A stretch of DNA of 64,000 bases. It comes from Bacteroides sp. Lineage in GTDB: Bacteria; Bacteroidota; Bacteroidia; Bacteroidales; P3. A model generated the notes under the pieces. It was given only the letters and a program-made list of their open reading frames with translations. It had not been told where the DNA came from and searched no databases. Location: assembly GCA_023662825.1 (NCBI GenBank), contig JAMPIH010000012.1, positions 1 to 64,000 on the forward strand, read 5' to 3'. Within the stretch, counting starts at the first letter, position 1; each line of letters begins with the position of its first letter. Positions 1-9,135 of this stretch are shown piece by piece. The position numbers were made by a program, and so were the translations under genes.

Positions 1-2170
1 CACGGAAGTAACAGAGCACGGTGTCCCTGCCCAGGTTTACATAGGGGGGCAGGAAGCGCACGAAAGTGGAGTCGCGGAACGAGGTACAGTATCCGTTTAC
101 ATCCACGGTAGCGTGGAAAATGCTGTCGCCCGCAAAGGCCACGTCTTTTACGCCTGCCGTGTCGCCGTCGTACCACAGGTAGGAGAATGAGAAGTGTTGT
201 GTGGAAGCGGCCTGCATAGGGATTGTCGCGGCAGCACAGGAAACGGCGGTGTCGGGCAGGGCGGAAACGGGTTCAGGGTATTCGCTCAACGAAATCTGCA
301 CGGTGTCCACCTGCACGTCGGGGCAGCCGATAGAAGAACCGTCCAAGACGGTTACATAACGTCCTTCCTGCTTTGCCCATGCGCGAGTGCTGTCGGCGTT
401 CAGCACGATGGAATTATTGTTGAGCCACTCTTCCTTAATCCGAAACTTAAAGCCGGCGTATTCCGGAGAAACTTTTAATTCCACCGAATCGTCGGGACAG
501 AGGAAACGCACGTCCTGGAAGGCGGTGTTCTCGGCGGGGCAACCCATGGAGAAAGCAAGGATTACCCCCTGATGGTGGTTCAATTCCTCGGTCATCGCGG
601 CATTGTCGATTAAATCGAGGCTGATGGTTCTCGCGTTGCCGATTAAGAAAAATCGGTCGCCATAGGAGCAGAGGATGGGTTCGTAGGGTTGGTAAATGTC
701 TTCCCTATGTCCACTGTCGGCAACGTGAAATATGTCTTCGTAGAACCAGTCCGCGTTCAGGTACGAGCCCCACAGCGGGGCGCCGAAATCTCCCGGTTCG
801 TGCGTCGGAAGTTCTTCGTTGTCGGGAATATCCGGCAGGAGAATCTCCGCAAAGAAAGTGGCCGAATCGTAGAGCAGCAGGTAGGGAACTGTTGTGTGAT
901 TGTAGTTTCGGCTTTGATAGAAACTATTGGAATCTTCGGGAATAGGGTGCGATTTGTCGTGGCTGTAGGCGTAAGGTTGTCCTTCCTTGGAAAAGAAACC
1001 GTTGTAATAATTGCTGCAATGGATGCCTTGCACGAGGAATCTACCCTTATACGCATGTATGTTTTGAACTGTACCGGGAAAGAAATAAACATTGTTCCCG
1101 TTTAGGGTTGCCTCCGGTTCGGCGTAATAATGCAAATTGCCAGACCAGATTTGATTAACCGGTTTCCATCTTTCACAAATAGGAGGCAAGCCCTTGAAGT
1201 CAACACCCCGGGAATAAATGTATTCTGATGTGGATGGAGACATACTTTTTGAATCAAAACTTGGTTTTTCTGAAATATGCCACCAAAAGCGATTTTTACT
1301 TTCAAGGTCTTTTATGATGTAAGAAGAACGTACCACAAGGTTGGGATTGAGATCCATGGATAACCAAGAAATATAGTCGGCGGAGTAGTATTCTATGGTT
1401 TGACTTTCAGTAAATAAATTACAAGTTTCATAATCATAATAAATTACTGCAGTGTCTTCACTTTCTACGAGATCCACTATACATACGCTGGAGTGGATAT
1501 ACGAGGCAGAATCTCCTTGCTTTTGTAAACGTATGTTACAAATCGAATTTCCGGCGAGAGAATGCAATCTAGTATCATGCCACTCGTAATATCCTCCATT
1601 GTAAATGCGGGGCGGATAGATGGAAGAGTTGTTGATGGCGGTATTGGATATTGAAAAATTTTTGGAATTCAATAATTTACCATTAAGGTCGAATTCGAAA
1701 AGAAAAATTTTGCCATTGCAGGTGGGAATCAAGGATTTAGTATGTTCGACACTTTCTTGAATTTGATATGCGTTGCCGAATAACAGGATAGTGTTGTCTT
1801 TCGTATATTTTATTGTGGTGGTGAAAGCGTTGTAATAGCCCACTTCCAAGGCGGGCAGGTAGGTGCTCCACTGTAATTCGCCATCTAATGAGTAGCAGGC
1901 CAAAAACGCGTCGGTGTACTCGTCTTTTTCGTGAAAGTAGGCGTTTTCGCCCCGTTTGAGTTCAAAGCCGATGCTGCTTTCTGCTTTCCCCACAATATAG
2001 ATTGCAGGATTAGTTTGTGAGCAGACAGCATCGTAAATCAGGAAGTCGCGGTCGGTCTGCGCCTTGCCTATGCTCTTACCCCAGGCGCGGTACACGCTTT
2101 CGGTCTGCGCTGAAAGCAACGAAACCATACCCAAACAAGCCGTTATCCCAATTAAGAAAAATCTTCTCAT
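1..2170 (-). CDS. Large secreted protein, 3' end missing (runs off left edge)
   Basis: Reading leftwards from an ATG at 2170 the frame stays open for 723 codons to the window edge, so the C-terminus is not seen. The N-terminus is a signal peptide (MRRFFLIGITACLGMVSLLS, then AQ). The next 350 or so residues look like a beta-propeller-type secreted protein in which the text alternates YxxDG/LxxG strands. The last visible residues include VNLGRDTVLC, a motif seen in long Bacteroidota proteins ahead of a gliding-motility-associated C-terminal domain. That makes T9SS export plausible but unproven because the sorting domain would lie outside the window. No close named family is recognised. The stretch 1180-1800 is visibly A+T-richer than the flanking halves of the same gene. 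Confidence 0.85.
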   Translation of the reverse strand, partial: MRRFFLIGITACLGMVSLLSAQTESVYRAWGKSIGKAQTDRDFLIYDAVCSQTNPAIYIVGKAESSIGFELKRGENAYFHEKDEYTDAFLACYSLDGELQWSTYLPALEVGYYNAFTTTIKYTKDNTILLFGNAYQIQESVEHTKSLIPTCNGKIFLFEFDLNGKLLNSKNFSISNTAINNSSIYPPRIYNGGYYEWHDTRLHSLAGNSICNIRLQKQGDSASYIHSSVCIVDLVESEDTAVIYYDYETCNLFTESQTIEYYSADYISWLSMDLNPNLVVRSSYIIKDLESKNRFWWHISEKPSFDSKSMSPSTSEYIYSRGVDFKGLPPICERWKPVNQIWSGNLHYYAEPEATLNGNNVYFFPGTVQNIHAYKGRFLVQGIHCSNYYNGFFSKEGQPYAYSHDKSHPIPEDSNSFYQSRNYNHTTVPYLLLYDSATFFAEILLPDIPDNEELPTHEPGDFGAPLWGSYLNADWFYEDIFHVADSGHREDIYQPYEPILCSYGDRFFLIGNARTISLDLIDNAAMTEELNHHQGVILAFSMGCPAENTAFQDVRFLCPDDSVELKVSPEYAGFKFRIKEEWLNNNSIVLNADSTRAWAKQEGRYVTVLDGSSIGCPDVQVDTVQISLSEYPEPVSALPDTAVSCAAATIPMQAASTQHFSFSYLWYDGDTAGVKDVAFAGDSIFHATVDVNGYCTSFRDSTFVRFLPPYVNLGRDTVLCYFR

Positions 2171-2294
2171 TTCCTTGGCTTATGAAATATGGCACAAGAT
2201 AGCAAAAATCCAATTTATCGCCTGTAAAAGGCGGTGCGTTCTTTATGCCGCCTTCTTTTCAACGAGGGGGTGTGCATAAAGCGGGGGTAAATTG

Positions 2295-2325
2295 TTGCTC
2301 GGCTCGTTTTGTTTTTATACTTTTG
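2295..2325 (+). promoter_or_regulatory. Bacteroidota-type promoter of the ferredoxin gene
   Basis: TTG at 2295-2297, a 20-bp spacer and TACTTTTG at 2318-2325 match the TTG/TAnnTTTG consensus of the Bacteroidota primary sigma factor. The start codon lies 30 bp downstream, giving a short leader. Confidence 0.7.
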
Positions 2326-2355
2326 CCCCCACAAACCCTTAAAAACTTAAAAAAA

Positions 2356-2523
2356 ATGGCTTACAAAATTTCTGACAGCTGCGTAGCTTGTGGGTCTTGC
2401 ATCGACGAATGCCCCATGGAAGCTATTAGCGCCGGGGACATCTACTCCATAGATCCGGACAAGTGCACCGAATGCGGTACCTGCGCCGGTGTCTGCCCCA
2501 ACGAAGCTATCGCTTTGGCCTAG
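2356..2523 (+). CDS. 2[4Fe-4S] ferredoxin
   Basis: A 55-residue protein, full length for a bacterial dicluster ferredoxin. Two CxxCxxCxxxCP motifs are intact (CVACGSCIDECP at residues 9-20 and CTECGTCAGVCP at 37-48), giving eight cysteines for two 4Fe-4S clusters. It is a small soluble cytoplasmic electron carrier; its partners cannot be read from the neighbours. The ATG at 2356 was chosen over an upstream in-frame ATG because the canonical N-terminus MAYKI begins here and the promoter lies between the two. A strong hairpin terminator follows, so the gene is probably monocistronic. Confidence 0.95.
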   Translation: MAYKISDSCVACGSCIDECPMEAISAGDIYSIDPDKCTECGTCAGVCPNEAIALA

Positions 2524-2541
2524 TTTCAACGCGCATTACAC

Positions 2542-2579
2542 AAAAAGGCGGTCGGCATATGCTTGACCGCCTTTTTTTT
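2542..2579 (+). terminator. Rho-independent terminator after the ferredoxin gene
   Basis: The arms AAAAAGGCGGTC (2542-2553) and GACCGCC followed by eight T (2565-2579) form a GC-rich stem with a T tract, 18 bp after the ferredoxin stop. Confidence 0.9.
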
Positions 2580-2633
2580 GTAAATTTGCTACCTTGTGTT
2601 CCCCGCCTGCGGGCGCGGACGAATCCTTTTGTT

Positions 2634-3221
2634 ATGAAATCGGGCAAGTCACTGCAAGAGCTGCAACTGCTCAACTGCGTTAAGGTACTGGAACGGGGCG
2701 AAACCCTGCTCTACCCCACCGACACCATCTGGGGGCTGGGCTGCGACGCCACCGACGAGGAGGCCGTTTCCAAGATTTACCGCATCAAGGGACGGAGCGA
2801 AGACAAAAGCTTCATCATTCTGGTTTCATCCGTGGAAATGCTGCAGCGTTATGTAAAGGAACTGCCCCCCATGGCCTGCGACCTCTTGCAAGCCATGAGC
2901 GACACCCCCCTCACCGTTATCTATCCCCAAAGCGCCAACCTGCCCTCCAACGTGCACGCCGACGACGGCAGCATCGCCATCCGCCTGGTGCGCAACATTT
3001 TCTGCGCCCAACTGATCGAACGCTTCGGAAAACCCATCGTCTCCACCTCGGCGAATCTCTCCGGAGAGCCCTCCCCGCTCTGTCTGGCAGACATTTCCGA
3101 ACAACTGATCAACGACGTGGACCACGTGGCCATCGTGGAAGACTCCCCCAACCGGGAGCTGCGCCCCTCGCGCATCATAAAACTGGAAAAAAACGGCATG
3201 TTCCGCGTTATCCGCGATTAG
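2634..3221 (+). CDS. L-threonylcarbamoyladenylate synthase (Sua5/YrdC/TsaC)
   Basis: A 195-residue single YrdC domain, the short TsaC-like form without the Sua5 C-terminal extension. It makes threonylcarbamoyl-AMP from threonine, bicarbonate and ATP, the first step of the t6A37 modification of ANN-decoding tRNAs. Visible hallmarks are YPTDTIWGLGCDA near residue 30, KIYRIKGR near 50, and the conserved SANLSGEPSP loop near 140. The ATG at 2634 is preferred because residues upstream of it read through the ferredoxin terminator. It is followed after 21 bp by the PorT-like gene on the same strand. Confidence 0.93.
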   Translation: MKSGKSLQELQLLNCVKVLERGETLLYPTDTIWGLGCDATDEEAVSKIYRIKGRSEDKSFIILVSSVEMLQRYVKELPPMACDLLQAMSDTPLTVIYPQSANLPSNVHADDGSIAIRLVRNIFCAQLIERFGKPIVSTSANLSGEPSPLCLADISEQLINDVDHVAIVEDSPNRELRPSRIIKLEKNGMFRVIRD

Positions 3222-3242
3222 CCCCACGCCAAAAGCAGACAA

Positions 3243-3992
3243 GTGAGAAACAGAATCCTCAAAACAATCCTTATATTGGCCGTGCTCGCCACGGTAGCCT
3301 GCCGTCCGCTGTACGCCATCAGTTTCCGGGGACCCAAAATTCCCAATACGCCGCTGTACGACAGCCGCCTCTTTCACTTCGGTTTCTCGTTGGGCATCAA
3401 TATGATGAACTTCTCGATAAAGACCGACAAGAACTTAGGCTTCGACGGCGACACGCTTTTGGGCATACGCCACGGTTTCCAGCCCGGGTTTTCGGTGGGC
3501 GTGGTCACCGACCTGCGCATGGGCAGGTACTTCAACCTGAGGTTCATCCCCACCTTCAGCATGGGGCAGCGTTCCATCACCTACAAGACCGACCTGCCCG
3601 GCCAAGGCATCAGGAAGGAAAGCAAGCAGATGGAAAGCATCATGGTTTTCCTGCCCTTGGAAGTTAAGTGGAAGGCCGCTCGCATGGTGAACAACCGGCC
3701 CTATGTAACGGCGGGCTTCCAATACACGCTCGACATGGCCTCGCGCAAAATCAAGAAAAAATCGGCCGACGACGAGCCGGACGAATACAAGCTCAAGTTA
3801 GACCGCCATGACATCGGCGTTACCGTGGGCGTGGGCTGGGACTTCTTCCTGCCCTACAACAACAAGCTGGCGCTCGAACTGAAGCTCTATTTCGGACTGC
3901 TGAACCTGCTGGTTCCCGACAACAATATCTACACCGACCGCATCAACAGCCTTACCAGCCGTATGCTGCAGATCAACCTCACGTTCGAATAA
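3243..3992 (+). CDS. porT: PorT-like outer-membrane beta-barrel protein (T9SS component)
   Basis: 249 residues from a GTG start, with an N-terminal hydrophobic signal (ILKTILILAVLATVAC) followed by alternating hydrophobic strands ending in an aromatic-poor C-terminus LQINLTFE. The layout FHFGFSLGINMMNF, GFQPGFSVGVVTDLRMGRYF and YVTAGFQYTLDMASR matches the PorT/SprT family, an outer-membrane protein required for type IX secretion. A cysteine at residue 20 could also be read as a lipobox, but the following residues are less typical. It is separated from the next gene by only three bases, so the two are co-transcribed. The call rests on remembered family patterns, and a generic PorT-like barrel is the alternative. 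Confidence 0.75.
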   Translation: MRNRILKTILILAVLATVACRPLYAISFRGPKIPNTPLYDSRLFHFGFSLGINMMNFSIKTDKNLGFDGDTLLGIRHGFQPGFSVGVVTDLRMGRYFNLRFIPTFSMGQRSITYKTDLPGQGIRKESKQMESIMVFLPLEVKWKAARMVNNRPYVTAGFQYTLDMASRKIKKKSADDEPDEYKLKLDRHDIGVTVGVGWDFFLPYNNKLALELKLYFGLLNLLVPDNNIYTDRINSLTSRMLQINLTFE

Positions 3993-3995
3993 GCC

Positions 3996-5582
3996 ATGCC
4001 GCAGCTTCTTTCGTTGGATTTTACGCCCGAAGCCTGGGGCAATAAGACGCAGCTTTACACACAGGCGGCGGCCGCACTGAGGATTCCCAAAAAGAACATC
4101 TCTCATATCCAAATCCAAAAGCTTTCGCTGGATGCCCGGGGGCGCGTTCCGCTGTACCGCGCCACGGTGCAGGTATTCGTGCAACCCGAACGATATACTG
4201 ATGAACCCCTGCGCGGATTTCCCCTGTCCTCCCTGGCCAAGGGCGCGCCCAGGGTGCTGATTGTGGGCATGGGGCCGGCCGGACTGTTCGCCGCCCTCAC
4301 CCTGGCCGCCGCCGGGATAAGGCCGGTGATTTTTGAACGCGGCAAACCGGTTCGCGAACGCAAGCGCGATGTGGCGCACATAGGCCGGGGAAACCTACCA
4401 GATCCCGACTCGAACTACAGTTTCGGCGAGGGCGGCGCGGGCTGTTTTTCGGACGGCAAGCTATACACGCGCTCCAACAAACGGGGCGACATTCACCGCG
4501 TGCTGCGCACCTTCGTGCATTTCGGCGCCAAAGAAGAGATTCTCTATCAAGCGCACCCCCACCTGGGCAGCGACCGTATGCCCGCCATGGTGGAGAGGAT
4601 GCGCGAGAGCCTGTTGCAGGCGGGTGCCGAGATCCACTTCAACACCCGCATCACCGGCATCCATGCCGACAAGAAGGGGCGCTTTGCCGCCGTAACCGAC
4701 CAGAACGGCACCGAATACAAGGCCGATTACCTGATTCTGGCCTGCGGCAACTCGGCCTGCGACCTGTACCGCTACCTGCATGCCCGAAACATCCTGCTGC
4801 AGGAAAAGCCTTTCGCAATGGGCGTGCGGCTCGAACATCCGCAGGAAGTGATCGACGCCATGCAGTACAAGGGCGCGGAAAGGCGCTACGACCTGCCGCC
4901 GGCCGAGTATGCGTTTGCCGAACAATGCGCCGGCACGGGCGTGTTCTCGTTCTGCATGTGTCCGGGGGGCGTGGTGGTCCCGGCAAGCACGGTGGCAAAC
5001 ACCTTGGTGGTGAACGGCATGTCGGACTCGGGCCGGCACTCCCCCTGGGCCAACGCCGGCTGGGTGGCGGGCGTGAACCGCACGCTTCTGCAACAGCATG
5101 GCTACAAACTGTCCGATTCGCCCCTGGCGCTGCTGGAATTCCAGCAGCAGACCGAAGCACGGTTCTTCACCCCCGGCAAGGGGCTGGCCGCACCCGCCCA
5201 ACGGCTCCCCGATTTCCTGAAACGCAAAACCTCCTCCACCCTGCCCCGTTCCTCATATCCGCCCGGTGTCTTTACCGCCGACATGGGGCAGTACCTGCCC
5301 GGCTTCATCGCCGAAGCCCTACGCGAGGCTTGGGAACGGATTTCCCGCAAGAAACGGAACTTCCTCACGCAGGAAGCCATCCTGCTGGGATTGGAATCGC
5401 GCACCTCCTCGCCCGTGCGCATCGTGCGCGATGCCGACACCTTCGAACATCCCGACATGCCGGGGCTCTACCCCTGCGGCGAGGGTGCCGGATACGCGGG
5501 CGGCATCACGTCCTCGGCCATCGACGGCATCAACTGCGCCGAGAGGATCCTGCAGAAAGCAAGCATCACAAGCAAACCATAA
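3996..5582 (+). CDS. FAD-dependent oxidoreductase, COG2509 family
   Basis: 528 residues. Residues 1-70 form the small N-terminal domain typical of COG2509 dehydrogenases. A dinucleotide-binding glycine motif follows (VLIVGMGPAGLFAAL, about 87-101), then GEGGAGCFSDGKLYTR near 150 and a C-terminal FAD motif GLYPCGEGAGYAGGITSSA near 490. Members are soluble flavoproteins of unknown substrate. The gene starts 3 bp after the PorT-like gene and ends 7 bp before the next gene, so it sits in the middle of an operon. Nothing looks truncated. Confidence 0.9.
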   Translation: MPQLLSLDFTPEAWGNKTQLYTQAAAALRIPKKNISHIQIQKLSLDARGRVPLYRATVQVFVQPERYTDEPLRGFPLSSLAKGAPRVLIVGMGPAGLFAALTLAAAGIRPVIFERGKPVRERKRDVAHIGRGNLPDPDSNYSFGEGGAGCFSDGKLYTRSNKRGDIHRVLRTFVHFGAKEEILYQAHPHLGSDRMPAMVERMRESLLQAGAEIHFNTRITGIHADKKGRFAAVTDQNGTEYKADYLILACGNSACDLYRYLHARNILLQEKPFAMGVRLEHPQEVIDAMQYKGAERRYDLPPAEYAFAEQCAGTGVFSFCMCPGGVVVPASTVANTLVVNGMSDSGRHSPWANAGWVAGVNRTLLQQHGYKLSDSPLALLEFQQQTEARFFTPGKGLAAPAQRLPDFLKRKTSSTLPRSSYPPGVFTADMGQYLPGFIAEALREAWERISRKKRNFLTQEAILLGLESRTSSPVRIVRDADTFEHPDMPGLYPCGEGAGYAGGITSSAIDGINCAERILQKASITSKP

Positions 5583-5589
5583 CACAGTC

Positions 5590-6276
5590 ATGGAAGAGAA
5601 AGATTTTGAACTCTACCGGTATATCTTTACCAAAGACGCCCTTAAGCAAAAGGTATATGACAACGTGAAAGAGGCGTTCGACATGCTTAGGAACGAATGC
5701 CGAACCGTTTTCGACACCTTGGTGAAACTGAAGGAAAGCGACTATGCCTCCTCTCCGATCCAACTAGGCTTTACCGAAAAGAGCGAGACAGAATTCTCCA
5801 TCTCCTTTTCGAGCGATGTGCTTCTGTTCAGCCTGCATTCCAACGTGTTCGAATTCTCCCGCTCCCATCCGCTCATGCAGAATCCCTACATCAACGAAGA
5901 CAGAGAACGCTCCTATTGCGGTGTCATCCATATCTACAACTTCCTGGCCGATTCCCTACAATACGGCCGCGACAACGACCTGGGATACATGATCGGCCGG
6001 CTGTTCATCAACAAGGAAAACCATTACTTCGTGGAAGGCAAACAAGAACTGGGCGTTTTCTATACCAATTTCGGACACGCGGTGTTCGACCAAGAGGCTT
6101 CCTCCCTACTGCTGCGCAACGCCATGGACTATTGCGCCAGGTTCGACCTGCTCACCCCGCCCTACGACGAGATAAAGGACGTTACGGTGGGCGACCTGCT
6201 GGACGAACTGGCCCATAAAAAGATGACCACCGGCAAACGGCTCGGCTTCCGGTTCAGCGCCGACCGCGCCGAATAG
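5590..6276 (+). CDS. Conserved protein of unknown function (228 aa)
   Basis: The ATG at 5590 lies 7 bp after the flavoprotein stop. The protein is soluble, acidic and mixed alpha/beta, with no signal peptide or membrane segment. Features that may help a search are IQLGFTEKSETEFSISFSSD (about residues 56-75), the central FSRSHPLMQNPYINEDRERS, YGRDNDLGYMIGRLFINKEN near 135, and the conserved-looking end GKRLGFRFSADRAE. I do not recognise the family. Position at the end of the Sua5-porT-flavoprotein run implies co-expression with those genes. Confidence 0.8.
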   Translation: MEEKDFELYRYIFTKDALKQKVYDNVKEAFDMLRNECRTVFDTLVKLKESDYASSPIQLGFTEKSETEFSISFSSDVLLFSLHSNVFEFSRSHPLMQNPYINEDRERSYCGVIHIYNFLADSLQYGRDNDLGYMIGRLFINKENHYFVEGKQELGVFYTNFGHAVFDQEASSLLLRNAMDYCARFDLLTPPYDEIKDVTVGDLLDELAHKKMTTGKRLGFRFSADRAE

Positions 6277-6298
6277 GTTTATCCTCGACAAAATATCG

Positions 6299-6306
6299 TA
6301 ATTTAG
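6299..6306 (+). promoter_or_regulatory. -7 box of rfbA, start codon 4 bp downstream
   Basis: TAATTTAG differs at one position from TAnnTTTG. The rfbA ATG is at 6311, only four bases later, which would place the transcription start at or next to the start codon. No good -33 TTG is seen. Confidence 0.5.
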
Positions 6307-6310
6307 CCCC

Positions 6311-7177
6311 ATGAAAGGTATAATTTTGGCCGGCGGCGCCGGAACGCGCCTGCACCCGCTCACCCTGGCCATGAGCAAACAGATGATGCCCGTTTACGAC
6401 AAGCCGATGATCTACTATCCGCTTTCGACCCTCATGCTGTCGGGCATCCGCGAGATACTGATCATCTCCACCCCGCAGGATTTGCCCAACTTCGAACGCC
6501 TTTTGGGCGACGGAAGCAGCCTCGGATGCCGTTTCTCGTACAAGGTGCAGGAAGTGCCCAACGGCCTGGCGCAGGCTTTCGTGTTGGGTGAGGAATTCAT
6601 CGGCAACGACAAGGTGGCGCTCGTGTTGGGCGACAACATCTTTTACGGCACCAGCATGCAGGCCTTGCTGCAATCCAACACCGACCCCGACGGGGGCGTG
6701 GTGTTCGCCTATCACGTGTCCGACCCCGAACGCTACGGCGTGGTGGAATTCGACAAGGACATGAAGGCCATATCGATCGAGGAAAAACCGGCCAAGCCCA
6801 AGTCGAACTACGCGGTGCCGGGACTTTACTACTACGACAACTCGGTGGTGGAAATCGCCAAGAACCTCAAGCCCAGCGCACGCGGCGAATACGAGATTAC
6901 CGACGTGAACCGCCACTACCTCGCGCAAGGCAAGCTCAAGGTGGGGCTGTTGGGTCGCGGCACGGCCTGGTTAGACACCGGCACGTTCGAATCGCTGATG
7001 CAGGCCGGACAGTTCGTGGGCACGATCGAGCAGCGCCAAGGCCTGAAGATCGGCTGCATCGAGGAAGTGGCCTTCCGCATGAAGTTCATCGACGCCGACC
7101 AGTTGCGCCGTCTGGCCGAGCCCCTGCTCAAAAGCGGCTACGGCAAATACCTGTTGAACATCCTGAACACCCTTTAA
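6311..7177 (+). CDS. rfbA: Glucose-1-phosphate thymidylyltransferase
   Basis: 288 residues, full length for RfbA. It converts glucose-1-phosphate and dTTP to dTDP-glucose, the first step of dTDP-L-rhamnose synthesis. The nucleotide-binding signature [11 protein letters not shown] is at residues 8-18, followed by [26 protein letters not shown] near 108 and the sugar-binding [20 protein letters not shown] near 160. The next enzyme of the pathway (rfbB) is in this window at 30343-31398 on the other strand; rfbC and rfbD are not seen. The gene is followed after 13 bp by the prenyl synthase gene. Confidence 0.96.
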   Translation: MKGIILAGGAGTRLHPLTLAMSKQMMPVYDKPMIYYPLSTLMLSGIREILIISTPQDLPNFERLLGDGSSLGCRFSYKVQEVPNGLAQAFVLGEEFIGNDKVALVLGDNIFYGTSMQALLQSNTDPDGGVVFAYHVSDPERYGVVEFDKDMKAISIEEKPAKPKSNYAVPGLYYYDNSVVEIAKNLKPSARGEYEITDVNRHYLAQGKLKVGLLGRGTAWLDTGTFESLMQAGQFVGTIEQRQGLKIGCIEEVAFRMKFIDADQLRRLAEPLLKSGYGKYLLNILNTL

Positions 7178-7190
7178 TCCAAAACATGCC

Positions 7191-8183
7191 ATGAAAGACT
7201 TCAACCAACTGCGGCTGATGATAGATGAGGGCCTCGCCAATCTGGAAATCCGCCATGCGGCGCCCCAATCCCTGTACACGCCCGCCGTCTATGTATTGCA
7301 GCAGGGCGGCAAGCGCATACGCCCCGTACTGGCTTTGATGGCATGCCAACTGTTCGGCAAGGACCCGCAGACCGCGCTCCAGCCCGCCTTGGGGCTGGAA
7401 GTGTTCCACAACTTTACGCTTTTGCACGACGACGTGATGGACAAAGCCTCCATGCGCCACGGCATGCCCACCGTGCACGTAAAATGGAATGCAAATACGG
7501 CCATCCTTTCGGGCGACGCCATGTTTGCCGCCGCCGGCTCGCTGATTGCCAAAGCCCCCAAAGCCTGCCTGCCCGAAGTGTTGGATGCCTTCAACGCGCT
7601 GGCATTGGGCGTGTGCGAGGGGCAGCAGTACGACATGGACTTCGAAAGCCATGCCACCGTGGCTTTGGCCGAATATATGGAGATGATACGCCTCAAGACC
7701 GCCGTGCTGATTGCCGGCGCCTTGCAGATCGGTGCGATCATAGGCGGCGCCGACACCCAGGACCTGCAGCACCTGTACAGCTACGGCAACAAGATCGGGC
7801 TGGCCTTCCAGCTGCAGGACGACCTGCTGGACCTCTACGCCGACGAGAGCAAGTTCGGCAAGAAGATAGGCGGCGACATCCGCGAGAACAAAAAGACCTA
7901 CCTTTTTATAAAGGGGCTTGAGTTCTTGAACGAAGCCGACGGCGAGAAACTGCAAAAGATCTTTTCCACGCCCACCACGCCGCTCAACGAAGACGGGAAA
8001 GTGACGGAAGTAAAGGCGCTCTACCAGAAGATAGACTTGAAATCGACCGTAAACAAGGATATCGAAGCCCTGTTCGAACAGGCCGACGCCCAATTGGCCT
8101 GCATTCCCGAAAGCCATATCGACCCCGCCGCCAAGAAAGTGCTGCGGGATTTCGTGGGCAAACTCCTGGGCCGGGAATACTAG
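7191..8183 (+). CDS. Polyprenyl diphosphate synthase (trans-isoprenyl synthase)
   Basis: 330 residues. Both aspartate-rich motifs are intact: DDVMD (residues 80-84) and DDLLD (210-214). The conserved GGKRIRP near 39-45 and the KIGGDIRENKKTYL motif near 225 that precedes the C-terminal helices are also present. The enzyme condenses isopentenyl diphosphate onto an allylic primer and is cytoplasmic. Chain length (farnesyl, geranylgeranyl, or the longer chain used for menaquinone) cannot be decided by eye. It shares a strand with rfbA 13 bp upstream and is closed by a strong terminator. Confidence 0.93.
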   Translation: MKDFNQLRLMIDEGLANLEIRHAAPQSLYTPAVYVLQQGGKRIRPVLALMACQLFGKDPQTALQPALGLEVFHNFTLLHDDVMDKASMRHGMPTVHVKWNANTAILSGDAMFAAAGSLIAKAPKACLPEVLDAFNALALGVCEGQQYDMDFESHATVALAEYMEMIRLKTAVLIAGALQIGAIIGGADTQDLQHLYSYGNKIGLAFQLQDDLLDLYADESKFGKKIGGDIRENKKTYLFIKGLEFLNEADGEKLQKIFSTPTTPLNEDGKVTEVKALYQKIDLKSTVNKDIEALFEQADAQLACIPESHIDPAAKKVLRDFVGKLLGREY

Positions 8184-8208
8184 AAATAGTTTATTGCCTA
8201 CGGGCAAC

Positions 8209-8241
8209 GAAAAAAGGGAAGCCATTGGCTTCCCTTTTTCG
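8209..8241. terminator. Bidirectional terminator between convergent genes
   Basis: GAAAAAAGGGAAGCC and GGCTTCCCTTTTTC flank a 3-base loop. The A and T tracts on either side let the hairpin serve both the prenyl synthase (plus) and the DUF4465 lipoprotein (minus). Confidence 0.9.
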
Positions 8242-8259
8242 TTCTTTGAAAGAATGTTG

Positions 8260-9111
8260 TTATTTTTCTTCCTTGACGAACTTTATGTTGTCGATGCAGA
8301 TGGTAAAATTTGTGGGCGTAACCGGTTTATCCCAGGCTTCGGACCACGACATATCGGCTCTTACCTTGTTGACCTTACCGAGAGCGGAAACATCTACGGA
8401 AGTCCATTCTTCCATAATAAACGTCTTGCCGTTGCGGAAATCGCCGAGATAAACATCGACCGAGCCTGTTTCATCGCCCTGAGCGCCGTAACCGGTAAAT
8501 GTGGCTTTGACCCACTGGCCGTCCACCAAGGAATCCTTTGAATAGAAACCATGCGCCATATATTGGTGCATATCCATAGAGTTCATAACATCTAGAGAAA
8601 CTATTTCGCGTTCCACGCCGACTTCAAATCCAAATTCGGGTTCATTGTCTTCGATGGCGTCGATGTTCAGCAATATACCGAATTTATCCGAGCCATTGGC
8701 CCCGGGATGTTCCGTGTCTTTGGGCAGTGCCACGCAATAGGGAAGAGGTGTTCCGTTTCCATCTTCCGCAATCCTAGCTTCTCCGGAAACCAAGGCTCCG
8801 CAATACATCGAGTATTTTTCAACACCAGCGAAGCGAACGCCCAGCTCTTCGTAAAAAAATTCATTTCCCTTAATCACGTTGTTTTTCTGTCCTGCAGGGA
8901 AGACGCAGCTTTCGAACGTGATAATATCGTAATCCGGATCTTGCGGTTCATCGGGTTTTTCCGGATCTTCGGGTTTTTCCGGGTCATCAGGTCTGGGGGT
9001 TACGGGTTCTTCCGTGCCGGGTGTCGGATCGGGTTCAGGGTCTTTTTCTTCGGAGCATGCGGTGAAGGCCAATACCAAAGGAAAAGCCATCATCAACCAT
9101 AACTTTTTCAT
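8260..9111 (-). CDS. DUF4465-type surface lipoprotein
   Basis: 283 residues starting with a lipoprotein signal whose lipobox is LAFTAC (Cys about residue 19). Residues 22-60 are a Pro/Glu/Asp-rich linker with DPEKPEDPEKP repeats. The rest is a beta-sandwich beginning ITFESC and ending in TNFTICIDNIKFVKE. The order ITFE, FAGVEKYSMYCGALVSG, FGFEVGVEREIVSLDVMNSMDMHQYM and SWTSVDVSALG-like strands resembles DUF4465, common in Bacteroidota. It lies 24 bp downstream of the larger lipoprotein gene and is probably in the same operon. Function unknown; a carbohydrate- or surface-binding role is only a guess. Confidence 0.8.
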   Translation of the reverse strand: MKKLWLMMAFPLVLAFTACSEEKDPEPDPTPGTEEPVTPRPDDPEKPEDPEKPDEPQDPDYDIITFESCVFPAGQKNNVIKGNEFFYEELGVRFAGVEKYSMYCGALVSGEARIAEDGNGTPLPYCVALPKDTEHPGANGSDKFGILLNIDAIEDNEPEFGFEVGVEREIVSLDVMNSMDMHQYMAHGFYSKDSLVDGQWVKATFTGYGAQGDETGSVDVYLGDFRNGKTFIMEEWTSVDVSALGKVNKVRADMSWSEAWDKPVTPTNFTICIDNIKFVKEEK

Positions 9112-9135
9112 TTTTGCTTAGTTTTTGATTAGTAT

